From positions 7,998,001-8,062,000 of the forward strand of contig JASJZC010000005.1 in assembly GCA_037178855.1 (NCBI GenBank): a stretch of DNA of 64,000 nucleotides, written 5' to 3'. Position 1 is the first letter of the stretch; each line of letters opens with the position of its first letter. This document shows, piece by piece, positions 1 through 10,292 of the stretch. The DNA comes from Oscheius sp. JU75. Its lineage: Eukaryota; Nematoda; Chromadorea; Rhabditida; Rhabditidae. The translations under genes and the position numbers were made by a program. The notes beneath the pieces were generated by a model. The model saw only the letters and a program-made list of their open reading frames with translations. It had not been told where the DNA came from and made no database searches.

Positions 1-270
1 ATGTCGTGCAGGACGAAAGCGGCATAGACAAGGCAGAAAGCAGTGGCACCAGCGCAGAGAACAGTCCCAGTGACCAGGATGCCGGAGGAGACCATGTTGA
101 TGGGATCATAAGCGGAATCGTGACTTATAAAGAATTTCGGAAGCTATGCAAACTTGTAAAGATAATAATCCGAAAGCTAGCAGGCGGAGAAATAAACTGG
201 TTCGCTTACAATTCTCAAGGAAAGTGGCCAAACATAGTTAGCAGCAACAACAATTTCAGCCAGTAAAATA
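1..270 (-). CDS. partial serpentine-receptor-like membrane protein, cut by the window edge
   Basis: Two exons can be joined on the minus strand: 270-210 and 143-1, with an intron 209-144 that starts GTAAGC, ends TTTGCATAG and keeps the frame. The peptide begins ILLAEIVVAANYVWPLSLRI, continues with LPKFF and an Asn-containing stretch, and then gives a hydrophobic segment rich in Val, Ala and Leu (about 25 residues). This looks like consecutive membrane segments of a nematode 7TM chemoreceptor. The 5' exons upstream of 270 could not be placed and the 3' end lies outside the window. Family assignment is an inference from hydrophobicity and the polar loop only. Confidence 0.4.
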
Positions 271-886
271 CTAAAAGCTGGGTCTTATTTACCTGTTATC
301 AGGATACTAGCAATTGTGTCTTTCTGAAACACCCGTTTGACACAGAAACCTTTCGAAACCCTCTTGCAAAATCTTTCAATTTTCTCCAGTCTATTTTCCT
401 CCACTCTAAACTCGAGTCTTTTGTTTTGCGGACGGGGAACGCACCTGGATCAAAAGGCGTTCTCTCCACATGTTTCCATCTGCTGCTACTTTGTTGACGG
501 CAATCAGTCATGTGCCCACCCTCCCCAAAATAAATATCCCCGTCTTGCGGCTTTCATACACTGCTCAGTGCAACAATATAAATCTCAACGACATAATGGC
601 TGACACTGTGAGTTATTTATTTCGTCAAAATTATTCAAAATGTCTAGCCGCACATGGTCGGTCATGCTAAAGATGCAGCGCATTTGGTAAAGGACGCTTT
701 TGTTCGCGGTTATGAACGGTAGGGAGAATTTTTGACAAAAGGTTAGAGTGTTGTTTTCAGTGTTACTGGAACCCATGCTAATGATCCCATGGAGCACCAG
801 AGACCCAAGGCAGAGGAGAATCTTGTGAGTTTTAGTAGATTCTTTTATAGTAGTTTTGTAAGCAAGGAAAATCGGATTTTATAGTC
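271..886. other. gene-poor stretch, nothing convincing
   Basis: Short open frames occur on both strands but show no signal peptide, no family motif and no consistent splice pattern. Upstream exons of the truncated membrane protein may lie here, but none could be joined in frame. Confidence 0.4.
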
Positions 887-1043
887 GTTTGGGAAGGGGT
901 TGACCGACGACATACTGTAGGATCTTTCCTCGCGGGACCCGCAAAATCGGATGAAATCCGCTGCCAAATGTTAAAGACCTGGCTCGGCGGGTCCCGCGAG
1001 GAAAAACTCTACAGTATGCCACCAGTCAACTCCGTTCCTGAAC
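887..1043. repeat. foldback (inverted-repeat) element, MITE-like
   Basis: The left arm (887-942) and right arm (about 985-1043) are imperfect reverse complements of about 55 bp. Both contain the core CTCGCGGGACCCGC or its complement, and both carry CATACTGTA. The unpaired centre is about 42 bp. Together they could form a long hairpin. No transposase is present, so it is either a small non-autonomous foldback element or an inverted duplication. Confidence 0.6.
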
Positions 1044-1503
1044 AGATTGCTAAGTTTGGATCCTAAAAATTGGATATGTTCTGCAGTCAAACTGCCCCGT
1101 TTAGGCCTCTCGCTACTACTACAACCAGGAGGGCGACACTGCTTCCTCTGCAGCCATCAAAAATCTTATTATGTGACATATCTCCCGTTTTTCGTATACC
1201 CGAGTGATTTTGGTTCTTAATGAAACATTTTTTGCTGTTCTCGTTACCTCGCTCTTGACCGCCTGCAGATTTAAACTTCGATAAGACTGCAGGTTTGTGG
1301 TTGTTTATTTGACCACATGACACGGGAGTACGAGAAAGCGTCGAAACTCCCGTGGTGCTCGCGTGTTTCTTTGAGAACAGCATTGACCTCAAAACGACTT
1401 TACGATCCCGGTAAAACGGGTTTGAAAGGATATACAGATGATAAGATTTCTTTTCTTTTGACCCAACGACCTGCTATCAGCTGTTGCACTAGTGTATTTT
1501 GTT

Positions 1504-2578
1504 GTTAGCTTCACTACTGGCTGTATCTCTACTAAATCACGCGATCTTACGAGTTTCAAGCAAGCCAAAGATATCGTCGAAAACATAAGCATTTGAGACT
1601 ACTTATTCAAAAAGGATACTGCTTTCCTAAAAGGAAAGCTGTTTCAAAATTTTTTCCAACCACTAAACAAGCAGGGTCGGAAGTATTGAATACCTCAAAC
1701 TTGGGTAATTAAACCAACGCTGTGGTTGTCTTGACACACATATAGATGACTCGGGCAAGAGATTGTACGGCAAAGACTGCGGACATCTCGGTCACAGACG
1801 GACATATGGGCGCATTGACTAGGCGCCAAATGATCTGACTGAACTAAAAGTGGCGAGTCAAAAACGCATGTCCGTTAACATTTTATAAGTTCTGTAGGTT
1901 ACAGGAAAACCTTAGAGACAATAAATGCATGTATCAAAATGCTTACTCTTCAGAAAAGGTGGCTTGAACACTGATTATTCTAAGTTCCTGGCGCAGATTT
2001 CCCGGGTACCTGCTGAACCGACGTTGATTTGATTACCCTAGTTTAAGGTATTTAGTGCTACCGACCCTCCAAACGTAGAGATTGAAAGAAATTTTCGAAC
2101 AGCCTTCCCTCAACAAGATCAAGACTATGTAAATGTATTTAATGGCTAGACTTCTTAGTACACAATCTATGACAAAAAGCTGAAAAAAGTTTCAGCAGAC
2201 AACATACCAATAGTTGGCTGTCAACACTGCACAGCAAATGAGCAGGTAGATTGTCATGCATCTGACAGTCCATCAAGTCCTTGTAAAGTGGAAACACTGA
2301 CCTGTAGTCCCGTGATTGGACCACCAACCTCTGATGGAGCTGGAAACTGCTTGTGTAACAAATCGTTTTTCTTTTTAGTGCTGTCTTAGGATAACGTATG
2401 ACTGTGGAGGGTATGGTGGACTCTTCGTCTTCTACAAGCTCACAACTATAAACATGTGGCAGACCTATTTGGATACAATGCTGACAGCGATGTGCTCAGA
2501 TATGACAGGAAAAGCGGGGTATTCGGACCCATGGGCGATACTATCACTAAGTTTGCTTGTGCTGGATGATATTTCAGA
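1504..2578 (+). pseudogene. decayed C6-like secreted protein gene
   Basis: Three pieces match intact neighbours in order. At 1504-1540 a remnant reads like the end of a signal-peptide exon (FTTGCISTKS), but its donor GT is now GC. Around 2196-2360 there is a Cys-rich stretch beginning GCQHCTAN, with the C-x2-C-x6-C-like spacing of the family. At 2395-2578 there is the second half (TYDCGGYGG ... MCSDMTGKAGY), where the ending TITKFACAG is in another frame, so a frameshift lies near 2530. The Thr-rich linker exon was not found. The SL RNA gene sits antisense between the first two pieces. I read this as a dead copy of the tandem C6 family. A frame error in the sequence is possible for the last step but would not explain the lost donor. 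Confidence 0.55.
1618..1715 (-). ncRNA. SL1 spliced-leader RNA gene
   Basis: Read on the minus strand, 1715-1694 is an exact match to the 22-nt nematode SL1 leader. It is followed at once by GTATTC, a proper splice donor. Downstream come a potential stem (CCGACC paired with GGTTGG), an Sm-like site AATTTTGA (1651-1644), and a 3' hairpin with 7-bp arms GCTTTCC and GGAAAGC (1639-1621). This order (leader, donor, Sm site, terminal hairpin) and the length of about 98 nt are those of SL RNAs, which donate their leader to pre-mRNAs by trans-splicing. The gene lies alone, inside the remains of a C6-like gene, rather than in an rRNA repeat. The exact 3' end is inferred from the hairpin. Confidence 0.85.
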
Positions 2579-2952
2579 ATTCTGTTAACTATTTGATTAC
2601 TAAATTCGGCTTTAATCACGAAACGTTTATTATTCTTAGTGCTGATCTTCTATCCCTGATAACGTAGCTGACTGGTTTTTTCAGAGATAAAAAAATAGTT
2701 TATTTAAGCGGTTAAGACAATGAATATAGCTTTTGACTTGACAGAAATCACAAGCATGATCAGTATCATCAGCGAAAGACGGTTAGTTCACTGGGAACAC
2801 CATGGCGAAAGCTTGTCCTTTGATACCTTTTTTTCGGCTGCTGCAACAGGATTTGATGAGTCGGGTGCGAAAGGAATTAATCTAGCCGGATAGAAACAGC
2901 TAGCCATCGTCATTAGACGTCCAGACAGCGTCTATTCTTTGCTTGTGTATCA
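2579..2952. other. intergenic, nothing recognised
   Basis: This is the spacer between the decayed C6 copy and the first intact one. No motif stands out. Confidence 0.5.
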
Positions 2953-3585
2953 ATGAGCTTGCTTTTGTTCACTCTTTCTCTTGCTGTATACTTTACTACT
3001 GGATGTATTCCCACATATTCACGTGAGTTTTCTTTCTTTTAGTTAGATTCTCAAATATGTTCTGATGTCATTTTAATTTTTGGTTTTATACTTTCTCTTG
3101 TGGTCACAATATGAAATGTTTAGCCGATGACATGACCGAAATCACCACAACTACAGAAGAAGTAACAACTACTACTACCGAAATGACAACAACGACAAGT
3201 GCTGGTATGTTACAATTTTAGAGACAAAGACAAACAACACCAATTTGGAAAAACTTCTGTTTTCAGAGTGTTCTTTCTGTACAATTCCACCTCCTTGTAT
3301 TCCCGCAGACAGTCCGAATCCGATAATGGGTCCTTGTACGGCTGTGATGGCACCGACAGTTACACCAATGGGAACAAACTGCGAGTAATTTTATATCAGG
3401 CTACAAACATGGCGTTTTTCAGGCTCACGGTGGTTTGTCCCGGCCTCCAATATGTTTTTTACAAAACAGGAGGTGCGTGGTTTACAGCGTTATTGCAAAT
3501 GGCTGTATATACATGCTCCAACACCGCTGGTACAATGGGGTACACAAATGCAGGAGTGCCAATCGAAAGAATGGGGTGTGTATAA
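2953..3585 (+). CDS. secreted Thr-rich protein with six-cysteine (C6-like) domain
   Basis: Four exons join cleanly: 2953-3022, 3124-3204, 3267-3384 and 3423-3585. Exon 1 is a signal peptide (MSLLLFTLSLAVYFTTGC). Exon 2 is a linker with long runs of Thr, likely O-glycosylated and mucin-like. Exons 3 and 4 form a domain with cysteines at ECSFC, PPPC, GPC, NC, VVCPG, YTCSN and the terminal GC. Length is 143 residues. The layout resembles the nematode-specific extracellular C6 or DUF281-type domains; I could not run a profile search, so the name is provisional. It is the best preserved of the tandem copies at 1.5-11 kb, which share exon boundaries. The last intron is 38 nt. Confidence 0.75.
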
Positions 3586-3844
3586 AAACATGTCTTTGCA
3601 GTGGGTAATAAAAAGCTTTATCACTATGCCAAAAATCACTATGATGCTGACCACTGTCGTTAATAAAAGCAGCTAGTTCGGCTGAAGATATCGGCGAAAT
3701 GCTGATGGAATCCGGAGATTTCGTTTTTTCGGCTGCTGCAACCGGATTAGATGAATCAGGATTGAAGCGATCCCACCTATTTGACCGAAAAGCCTAACAA
3801 AAGGTCATTAAGACTTCATCGAAGTCAATATTTTCTGTGGTTCA

Positions 3845-4748
3845 ATGGATTTGTTGCTATTTACTCTTTCTCTAGCATCAAACTATGCAGCCGGATGTCT
3901 TCCCACAAGCTCACGTAATTTTGTTTAGTCGTTGGTATTTTTCTATTTTCTCAACTTGCAAAAACCATTGCCAAAAATGAAGGACACTCTTTAGCTGATG
4001 ACATGACCGAAATTACAACAACTACAACCTACTTCTTCAGCAATGACAACAACTACAGCCGGTAGGTTCCGAACCAGGAAACGTTTCAGAAGCGGCCATC
4101 CGGATCTGTTGCTGTGGCTTTTTAAGCAATTGAAAGCTTTATCCATTGTGTATAGATATAATAGCTTAGTGGACATTTTCCGACCTGCAATATATCGCCT
4201 TCTGTTAGCATTTCCTCTCTCTCTCTCTCGAATACACTAAATATCTCAAACTTGGGTTTTTAAATCAACGCTACGATCCACTCTTGAAACGGTAACTTGG
4301 CCCAAGCGTCCAGATGAAATGGCAGAGACCGAGTGTTCATTAAATATATTTTCGTAGTTATTAAAAGTGTCTTTCAACATACAACATTAACCACCTCTTT
4401 AGAATGTTCCTTTTGTACAATTCCACCGGCTTGTATCCCAGGAGACACGCCACCAGATCCTACTGGACTCGGAGGACCCTGGCCGTGTATGGCCGTTCCT
4501 ACAGTATCAGCTACACCTAATGGAGTCAACTGCGAGTAAGTTTGGTTATCTAACGAGCTCAATACACGTTCAGGATAAATGTTGTCTGCCCTGTTGCTGG
4601 ACAATATTTCCAATTTAAGTCAACTCCGTTAGGATGGTCAGCTCCGGGTGCACCGTCAGCTATGCTAACGTGTGCTAACAACGCCGGAACTATGGGCTAC
4701 ATATACTCTTTATTAGTTGTCGAAAGAATGGGTTGTACGGGACCATAA
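3845..4748 (+). CDS. C6-like secreted protein with a frame break in the Thr-rich linker
   Basis: The exons correspond one to one with the neighbour: 3845-3914 (signal peptide MDLLLFTLSLASNYAAGC), 3995-4061 (Thr-rich linker), 4403-4535 and 4574-4748 (Cys-rich domain ending ERMGCTGP). Exon 2 is 67 nt here against 81 nt in the previous gene, which shifts the phase from 1 to 2. Within it the reading TTTT passes into a different frame from the expected PTSSAMTTTT, consistent with a one-base indel near 4033. Exons 3-4 read perfectly in the family frame, so the break is recent or is bypassed by a splice I cannot see. The enlarged intron 2 (340 nt) contains a degenerate SL sequence. It may be a pseudogene. 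Confidence 0.5.
4245..4266 (-). pseudogene. degenerate SL leader sequence
   Basis: On the minus strand this 22-mer matches the SL1 leader except at the second base and two bases in the middle; the ACCCAAGTTTGAG end is intact. The following bases are ATATTTAG, so the GT donor is lost. The next about 15 nt and the upstream bases (AGCGTTG) resemble those of the SL RNA gene at 1618-1715, but no Sm site or terminal hairpin is seen. It is best read as a decayed duplicate of that gene. Confidence 0.6.
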
Positions 4749-5031
4749 GTTACGTTTATAGTTACACTGATAAAGGGTTTTCTCAAAACCAAAGAGTCCT
4801 TTATGGAGACATCCGAATTTTAACTTTAAGATTATCTCATTAGAAAGAATGAATCAACGTCGACAAAAAAGTAAACTATAAAGCGAAACCTTTCTTTGAA
4901 AACCTTTGATCTTTAGTACTGAAAATTGCCTAGGCTTGCATTATGACAAAGCGCACAAACCGGGTCATGCGGAGAATGAAGGAAACTTTTTGTCGGCCAC
5001 ATGCGTTGGATTTATTCGAAAGCACGGGTAA

Positions 5032-5729
5032 ATGATGCTCGTCGCACTTCTTATGTCTCTTACAGTCAACTTTGTGACTGCATGCTTGCCGACAAGTTCT
5101 CGTAAGTTTGTATTACAATGGTAAATCTTGTAGACACTAGCGAACGCTAATGCTCCTTGAACCAAAATATTTCCCCACTTGATTGTTTATTGCAGCCGAT
5201 GACTTGACAGAAATCACGACCACAGAACTAATAACTACCTCTACATCAGCACCAGGTAAGCAATTCTCGGAAAAGTTGGGAACAAACGTGCGTATAAGCA
5301 TGACAGATACTGTTGTAGCTAAGAACTTCTAGAAATTACCTAACCTTCCATCTAAATCATTTGATCTTAAGTTTGCCAATACTGCACGACAAATGCTCCC
5401 ACGAGCTGTAATGCTGGTGTTTCTCCTCCAGACCCCAGTGGAGGTCTCGGCCCTCCTTTTACTTGTAGTGCCGTTACAGCAACTCCTTCAGGAACTGACT
5501 GCGTTTACGTTTAGAATTCAATTGTCTATTCACAGAATATAGGATCACTTTCGATTGTGCGATGTTCGGAGCTGGATTCAGAAGTTACTACAAGGACGCA
5601 GCGACCTGGACAGCAGCAGGACCTGAAGTATCAACCATTATGGCTACATGTGCCAATAACGCCGGAACATTTGGCTATCTAAGTCCTTTATCGATTGTTA
5701 TTACGAAATTTGGCTGTGGAAGTGCGTAA
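5032..5729 (+). CDS. C6-like secreted protein, third array member
   Basis: Exon 1 (5032-5101) encodes the signal peptide MMLVALLMSLTVNFVTAC, exon 2 (5196-5255) a Thr-rich linker, exon 3 (5372 to about 5508) the first cysteines (VCQYCTTN, SCNAG, FTCSAV, TDC), and exon 4 (5543-5729) the ITFDCAMFGAGF half ending ITKFGCGSA. The exon 3/4 junction does not resolve: the family donor (TGC followed by AC or GA, then GT) is replaced here by TGCGTTTACGTTTAG, and no GT gives the required phase 2. Either the donor has mutated or a non-standard site is used. Otherwise the gene is intact. Confidence 0.55.
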
Positions 5730-6684
5730 ATTAATGATTTCGATGAAAAAGCATAACATGCACTACCGCATGTAACAGAGACTGTGATCTCCAAGAATCA
5801 AAAACAGGGCATAAGTTTCAGAAACTCGGATTTACCAGGTACAATACGACCGTATTCCGATGGGTTAAACATGAGACCACATTTGTACAGCCAGTGTCGA
5901 TTTAAAGCAAATAGAATAATGGCGATAAGCGTATTCCAGTAAGTAAACTGTCGTTTTGCAGGTTACTCTCGGACAAATTGAAGAGGACAGCTTTTTACAC
6001 TGAACAAAAGTTGAATGATCTTTCTAGCATTTGAACACCATATTACACTGCAAACCAAAACATATGTAGTTCGCTATCTATCAAATCGGGAATGGTCTTT
6101 TTTCCGCCCTTTTCAGAGATAAAATAGGTGATAACACCGGAACAGATGAGTGATGAAGATATCAGGTCCGACAGTTTACGTGGCTCATAGAGTGAACTTC
6201 TTCGTCGTGATCTTCTACTTAATTTTGAAGCTTATTTTGGTGAGTGGTTTCCAAAGATTAAGCAGAGAGGAAAACAAAAAAAAGTGACATGAAGTATCGG
6301 GCTCTCTGCTTTATAGAAGATGCTGGATAAGTTTGAGAAGGCGACTTCTGAATAGCCAAAACGTACTTTGTTTTTATTATTTTCCAGAATGAAGATTCTC
6401 ATTGTGTAAGAGTCGGTTTGCAAAAATATCCTGTGAAAAAGTTTCATTGTGGGTAAAATTTTTCCACCCGAGAATTTCTACTTTTTAAAAGTTTACAAGA
6501 ATAAAAGGAAGGGTTCCCGGCTTATCATATAGTTAAATTAGTTTATTGTCGAGACCTCACATCAACTCTATTCAAAGACCGGTTGGCAGCCGATACTCTA
6601 TTAGCTACGGATCCTCCACCACCTTGTGAGGAGGAGGCTAAGGCACTGACAGCAGCGCTGTTTATTCCATTTCCGGTAGGGTAT
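5730..6684. other. intergenic, nothing recognised
   Basis: About 950 bases separate the C6 gene from the 3' end of the minus-strand receptor. A 3' extension of that receptor into 6543-6684 (Ser/Gly-rich reading, stop at 6543) is possible but could not be joined in phase. Confidence 0.4.
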
Positions 6685-8208
6685 TTACCTGAAGTCATGG
6701 CCTCTGAAGTAGTAGTGACACTTACCACATGTTGCAAACCTAACAATCGCCCGTCTGTAGGTGCTGTGAGTACATATCATTGAAAAGACACCGGCAACAT
6801 CGGAGGACAGGAGAGATGTTGTCATCAAGTGGGATGCTCCTGTAAGAAATTTTTTGAACCAACCACTCACCATGTTCATTTGCGTTTGTAAACATTACAC
6901 TGCTCTTTGTCTCCGTCGGGTTTTCAATTTACCTGGCATGTCCACGTGGCCAAAACAAAACGTCAACAGTCCAACAGTTGGAAGAACAAACAACGCATAT
7001 TGTACCGCTGTCTAGATAAAAGCAACGGTTCTCAAAAGATTGTTGCTCTGACCTGAATAACTAATGATCTGACCAAAGAACGATGCATATTCAGAGTCGC
7101 TCTAGACTGAATCTTCTTTCCAAGCTCAAATGTCAGCCGATAGGTAGCGAAGCCGATCCAGAAACAGAGGATACTGATCATGAACATGTAATAGAGAAAG
7201 AACAATTTTGTTATGATACTCGTCTCCAAGGAGAACATTAGGACAGAATCTGTCCAGAAGTTCGGGACACGATCGCAGGCGTATTGTAGACCCTGCAACA
7301 CTCAAAGGTTCGAACATATTTCAATTTGTAACAGCTGCAAATATGCATCCGGAACGGCAAAGGAACCATGTACTATACACTAAAACGAAAGATCGGCATC
7401 ATTTTGATAGCTATCATAATTTAGCTCTTAGACAGACATTCTATGCTGCTAACCATAGATTTGTTCGGAGATTACAAATCTTCCAGAACGTCGCGTGTGA
7501 AACTCCCAAGGTGTGCTGGGAGGCACACAGCGCCAAGTTCTAATGTAATGCTGAGTTGCAAGATTGTATTTTGCTACTTTGTCACCAGACACCCAAATAT
7601 GAACCGGACGAACCTCACAGGCAATTGTTTTGATAGCAGTCGAGTTTTGTAGCGTAAAAACTAGCATATTGACAGGATGCGGTAGAATGAAGGCTCCCAT
7701 GGTGGCAAAACTAACAGAAGCGTAAGTAACCCACATGGGGACGGATTCTATCCGAAATATTGTGTCGTGTCTATAAAGGAAGAGGGCAAATGTGGAAAAT
7801 CCAATATCTGTAAGAGTGGGTCAAAACGGCAGAGACCGTAGGGAAACATACTGACAACTAGTGATAGTTGTACAGCAGCTAGATACTTCATGGGGATTCC
7901 CAGAGTCGAGAGTAAGCCAACTCCGTGAACTCCACAGAGGGGGAAATCAAAAATTAAGGCGGTTCCTAATACGAAATAGAGTCCGCTGACATAGGATCTG
8001 AATTTCTTCGACTGCTAACCAGATTTCAGACTTACAGTGTAAGATTAAGAGCCATTAGGCCTTTATAAAACGGTTGCATGCCGACAAGCTTAATTTTGAA
8101 AAGACACAGCATTCCTGCTATATAGCCCCCTATGTTTAAGATGCTTAGAACATAGTGAATATGTAGAACCCATGAAGAATTTGGATCATAGGCTGTGAGG
8201 AAAGACAT
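6685..8208 (-). CDS. seven-transmembrane chemoreceptor, SRH-like
   Basis: The start is the Met at 8208 (MSFLTAYDPN). Exon 1 holds TM1 and loop residues IKLVGMQPFYKGLMALNL. Exon 2 carries the pattern CGVHGVGLLSTLGIP, close to the P..G..S.GLL..LGIP block typical of nematode SRH receptors. Exon 3 starts NIGFSTFALFLYRHD. A later exon (about 7064-7275) holds TM5 and the intracellular stretch IQSRATLNMHRSLVRSLVIQ. The next gives the TM6 block AVQYALFVLPTVGLLTF, and the last TM7 with FSMICTHSTYRRAIVRF. Such receptors detect odorants or pheromones on chemosensory cilia. One junction before the last exon (about 6885-6935) is unresolved and the 3' end may lie at 6543, so a damaged copy cannot be excluded. 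Confidence 0.65.
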
Positions 8209-8696
8209 GTGAAACTAATGCAGTTCAGTGTGAGCAGGTGTATCTGTGAGCGTGAAGTAGTCGATCTGGATATCAGAGATCAAGGGAGCGGTGTACAAAA
8301 CATATTCCGACAGACAGAAGTGTGACTAATCAGTTTATTAAAATCCGTAACTTTTTTTTGTTATTCCCATCCGCGGTTCTTAGTAAGACCACCAACACCT
8401 GATCTCAGCACCGCAAAAGAGCCAGCTGTCCTTGTGTCCCTTGCAGACGTTCCAGTGGTTGTATTTTTCATTGGTAGAAACGAGTTTTTCGTCGATTCTT
8501 TACCCTGGATGAATAAGAACTTTTCAAACGCCTAGAATAGCAGTAAGAAATCTTTGTGGGATCTCCTGAAACCTGGGATGGGAAAGATTGACAAACTTTG
8601 CCAGTGCTTTCGAGCTACTCCATAAACATGGATGTTCAGAAGAAGATCCACTACCAAATTAGGTAACTTTTGCTTTAAAGTTGAAATACTGTTTTC
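8209..8696. other. intergenic with possible 3' exon remnant
   Basis: On the minus strand, 8475-8364 reads a short Ser/Gly/Arg peptide starting MKNTTTGTSARDT and ending at a TAA. It could be the last exon of a lost receptor or chance. No signal-peptide exon for the C6 fragment that follows was found. Confidence 0.3.
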
Positions 8697-9058
8697 AGAT
8701 TGCACCTTCTGCAACGGAAACGTTCCTCAAAACTGTGACGCATTGGATCCGCCCAACATTAGCTATGGGCCATTGCCTTGTAATCCAGTTACAGCAATAC
8801 CAACTCCAGATCCAACTGGATCAGTCTGCACGTGAGCACCTTTTAGCTTTCAATCCAAACAGTTTTATAGAATTACCTTCGATTGCACGGTTTTACGGTG
8901 CGTTCTAAGCTTTTTACAAAGACGCTACTTCTGGATGGCAAAATGCTGGCGGACCTACTACAGTTATGGTAACGTGCGCGAATACACTCGGTACCGTCGG
9001 GTGGACTGCAGCCGGATTCTCAGATCCAATCACGAAGCTTGCTTGTTCAAGTCCATAA
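8697..9058 (+). pseudogene. C6-like gene fragment with frameshift and stop
   Basis: Exon 3-like (8697-8832) reads CTFCNGNVPQNC and PLPCNPVTAIPT, then VCT before a good donor. Exon 4-like (8872-9058) starts ITFDCTV, then loses frame. The intended frame (GAF, AFYKDATSGW, MVTCANTLGTVGW, ITKLACSSP) also carries a TAA at about 8908 where the closest relative has CAA (Gln). Signal and linker exons are missing. Nearest relative is the intact gene at 10293-10983. Two independent lesions make this a pseudogene. Confidence 0.65.
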
Positions 9059-10292
9059 AGTGTTTTGCTAAGTGCAGTGATTTCTCTTGTTTGTGAAACA
9101 TCCACCAGAATTGTTCTCTCAGCTGGTTTTCTTACAGCTGTTTCAGCCGTGCTAGAGAGAAGCAATTAACCTCCCTTTTCACCTACTCTAAGGTTTCTTG
9201 TCAATTTCCCTGTAAACAGAATTTTGAAAGAAGCACAGTCAAAGGCGTTTTACCCTCGCAAGGGTAAATGCCGGGGTAAACTGATCTCCCTGAAAAACAT
9301 TGCGCTGCGACGGCAGCTGAAATATTGTTGATGCGAAGTGTGAACAATATCTTTATCTTCGACTTGTCTTTATGTACTAGACATAATCAGCGATGTACAT
9401 GTGGGACACACTGGAGCGCACTTGGTTTAATTTTGCCACACTGTATAGTCCCTCCTGTGCATGTATCTAACTTCAATCTTTCATGACAGTAGGTCCGAAC
9501 AGTTTTATCATAGCAACTGCATACCCGTATCGAACATGCCAGCTTGAGTTCTACTAATATTTCATGTTTTAGGTGTTCGTCTGCCAAGGGAAAGCTAGAT
9601 GAGGCATTAGCGATGATGGATAAAAAAAAGCGTTATGATCCTGGACAAAATGGAAGAAGTGATGTGCAGCGGGTACTCGGATTCGGAAGGCTGTTCGACT
9701 GTGCTGGACAAGCTGATCAGTACAGAAATAAAAGAAGCTGATAAAAGAGCGTCAAACTATATAATATCATGTGCTCGGACCCAAAGTCTTCGCTGAAACA
9801 TAAAGATGAAAGATATGCTTCTACTGTAACTTTTTAGGACGTTGTGTACTGGAAATTATCATTGAAGTTAACTTTGAGCAGTATACTTAGAAAGAATCGT
9901 AACTACATCCTAACCACCAATGACGGTTGCGGGAGCGGGCTGTTCACCACTGATCACAAGGTCAGGCATTCGATGCAAAAATTATTCGGAAAATTTTTTC
10001 GGGAAAAATTATTTGGAAAATTATCATCTGGAGGACGTATTGTTAATGAATATCAATAAAGATGAGTTGTAACTGTTTTATCGTTGATATTAGACTTGAA
10101 GATAGTGCTAAGTAGGGGTCTTTTCGTCTATCCACCTCGTAACATATTTGATCTGAATGAAATTTCGTACAGACGGCAGATTTTAATCTCCTACTCTTTC
10201 CGCAATTGTTTTGCTGCATCTATCCAAGCGGCAAGATCACGTTCGGATTAGTCTTCGACAAAACGGGGGTGGATTCGATCGAATCAGAAAAA
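9059..10292. other. intergenic; one small hairpin
   Basis: Around 9244-9272 a near-perfect hairpin pairs GGCGTTTTACCCT with AGGGTAAATGCC around a 4-base loop. At 9988-10040 the motif GGAAAATT is repeated several times. No coding exon is convincing; a short reading at 9571-9741 lacks family features. Confidence 0.4.
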
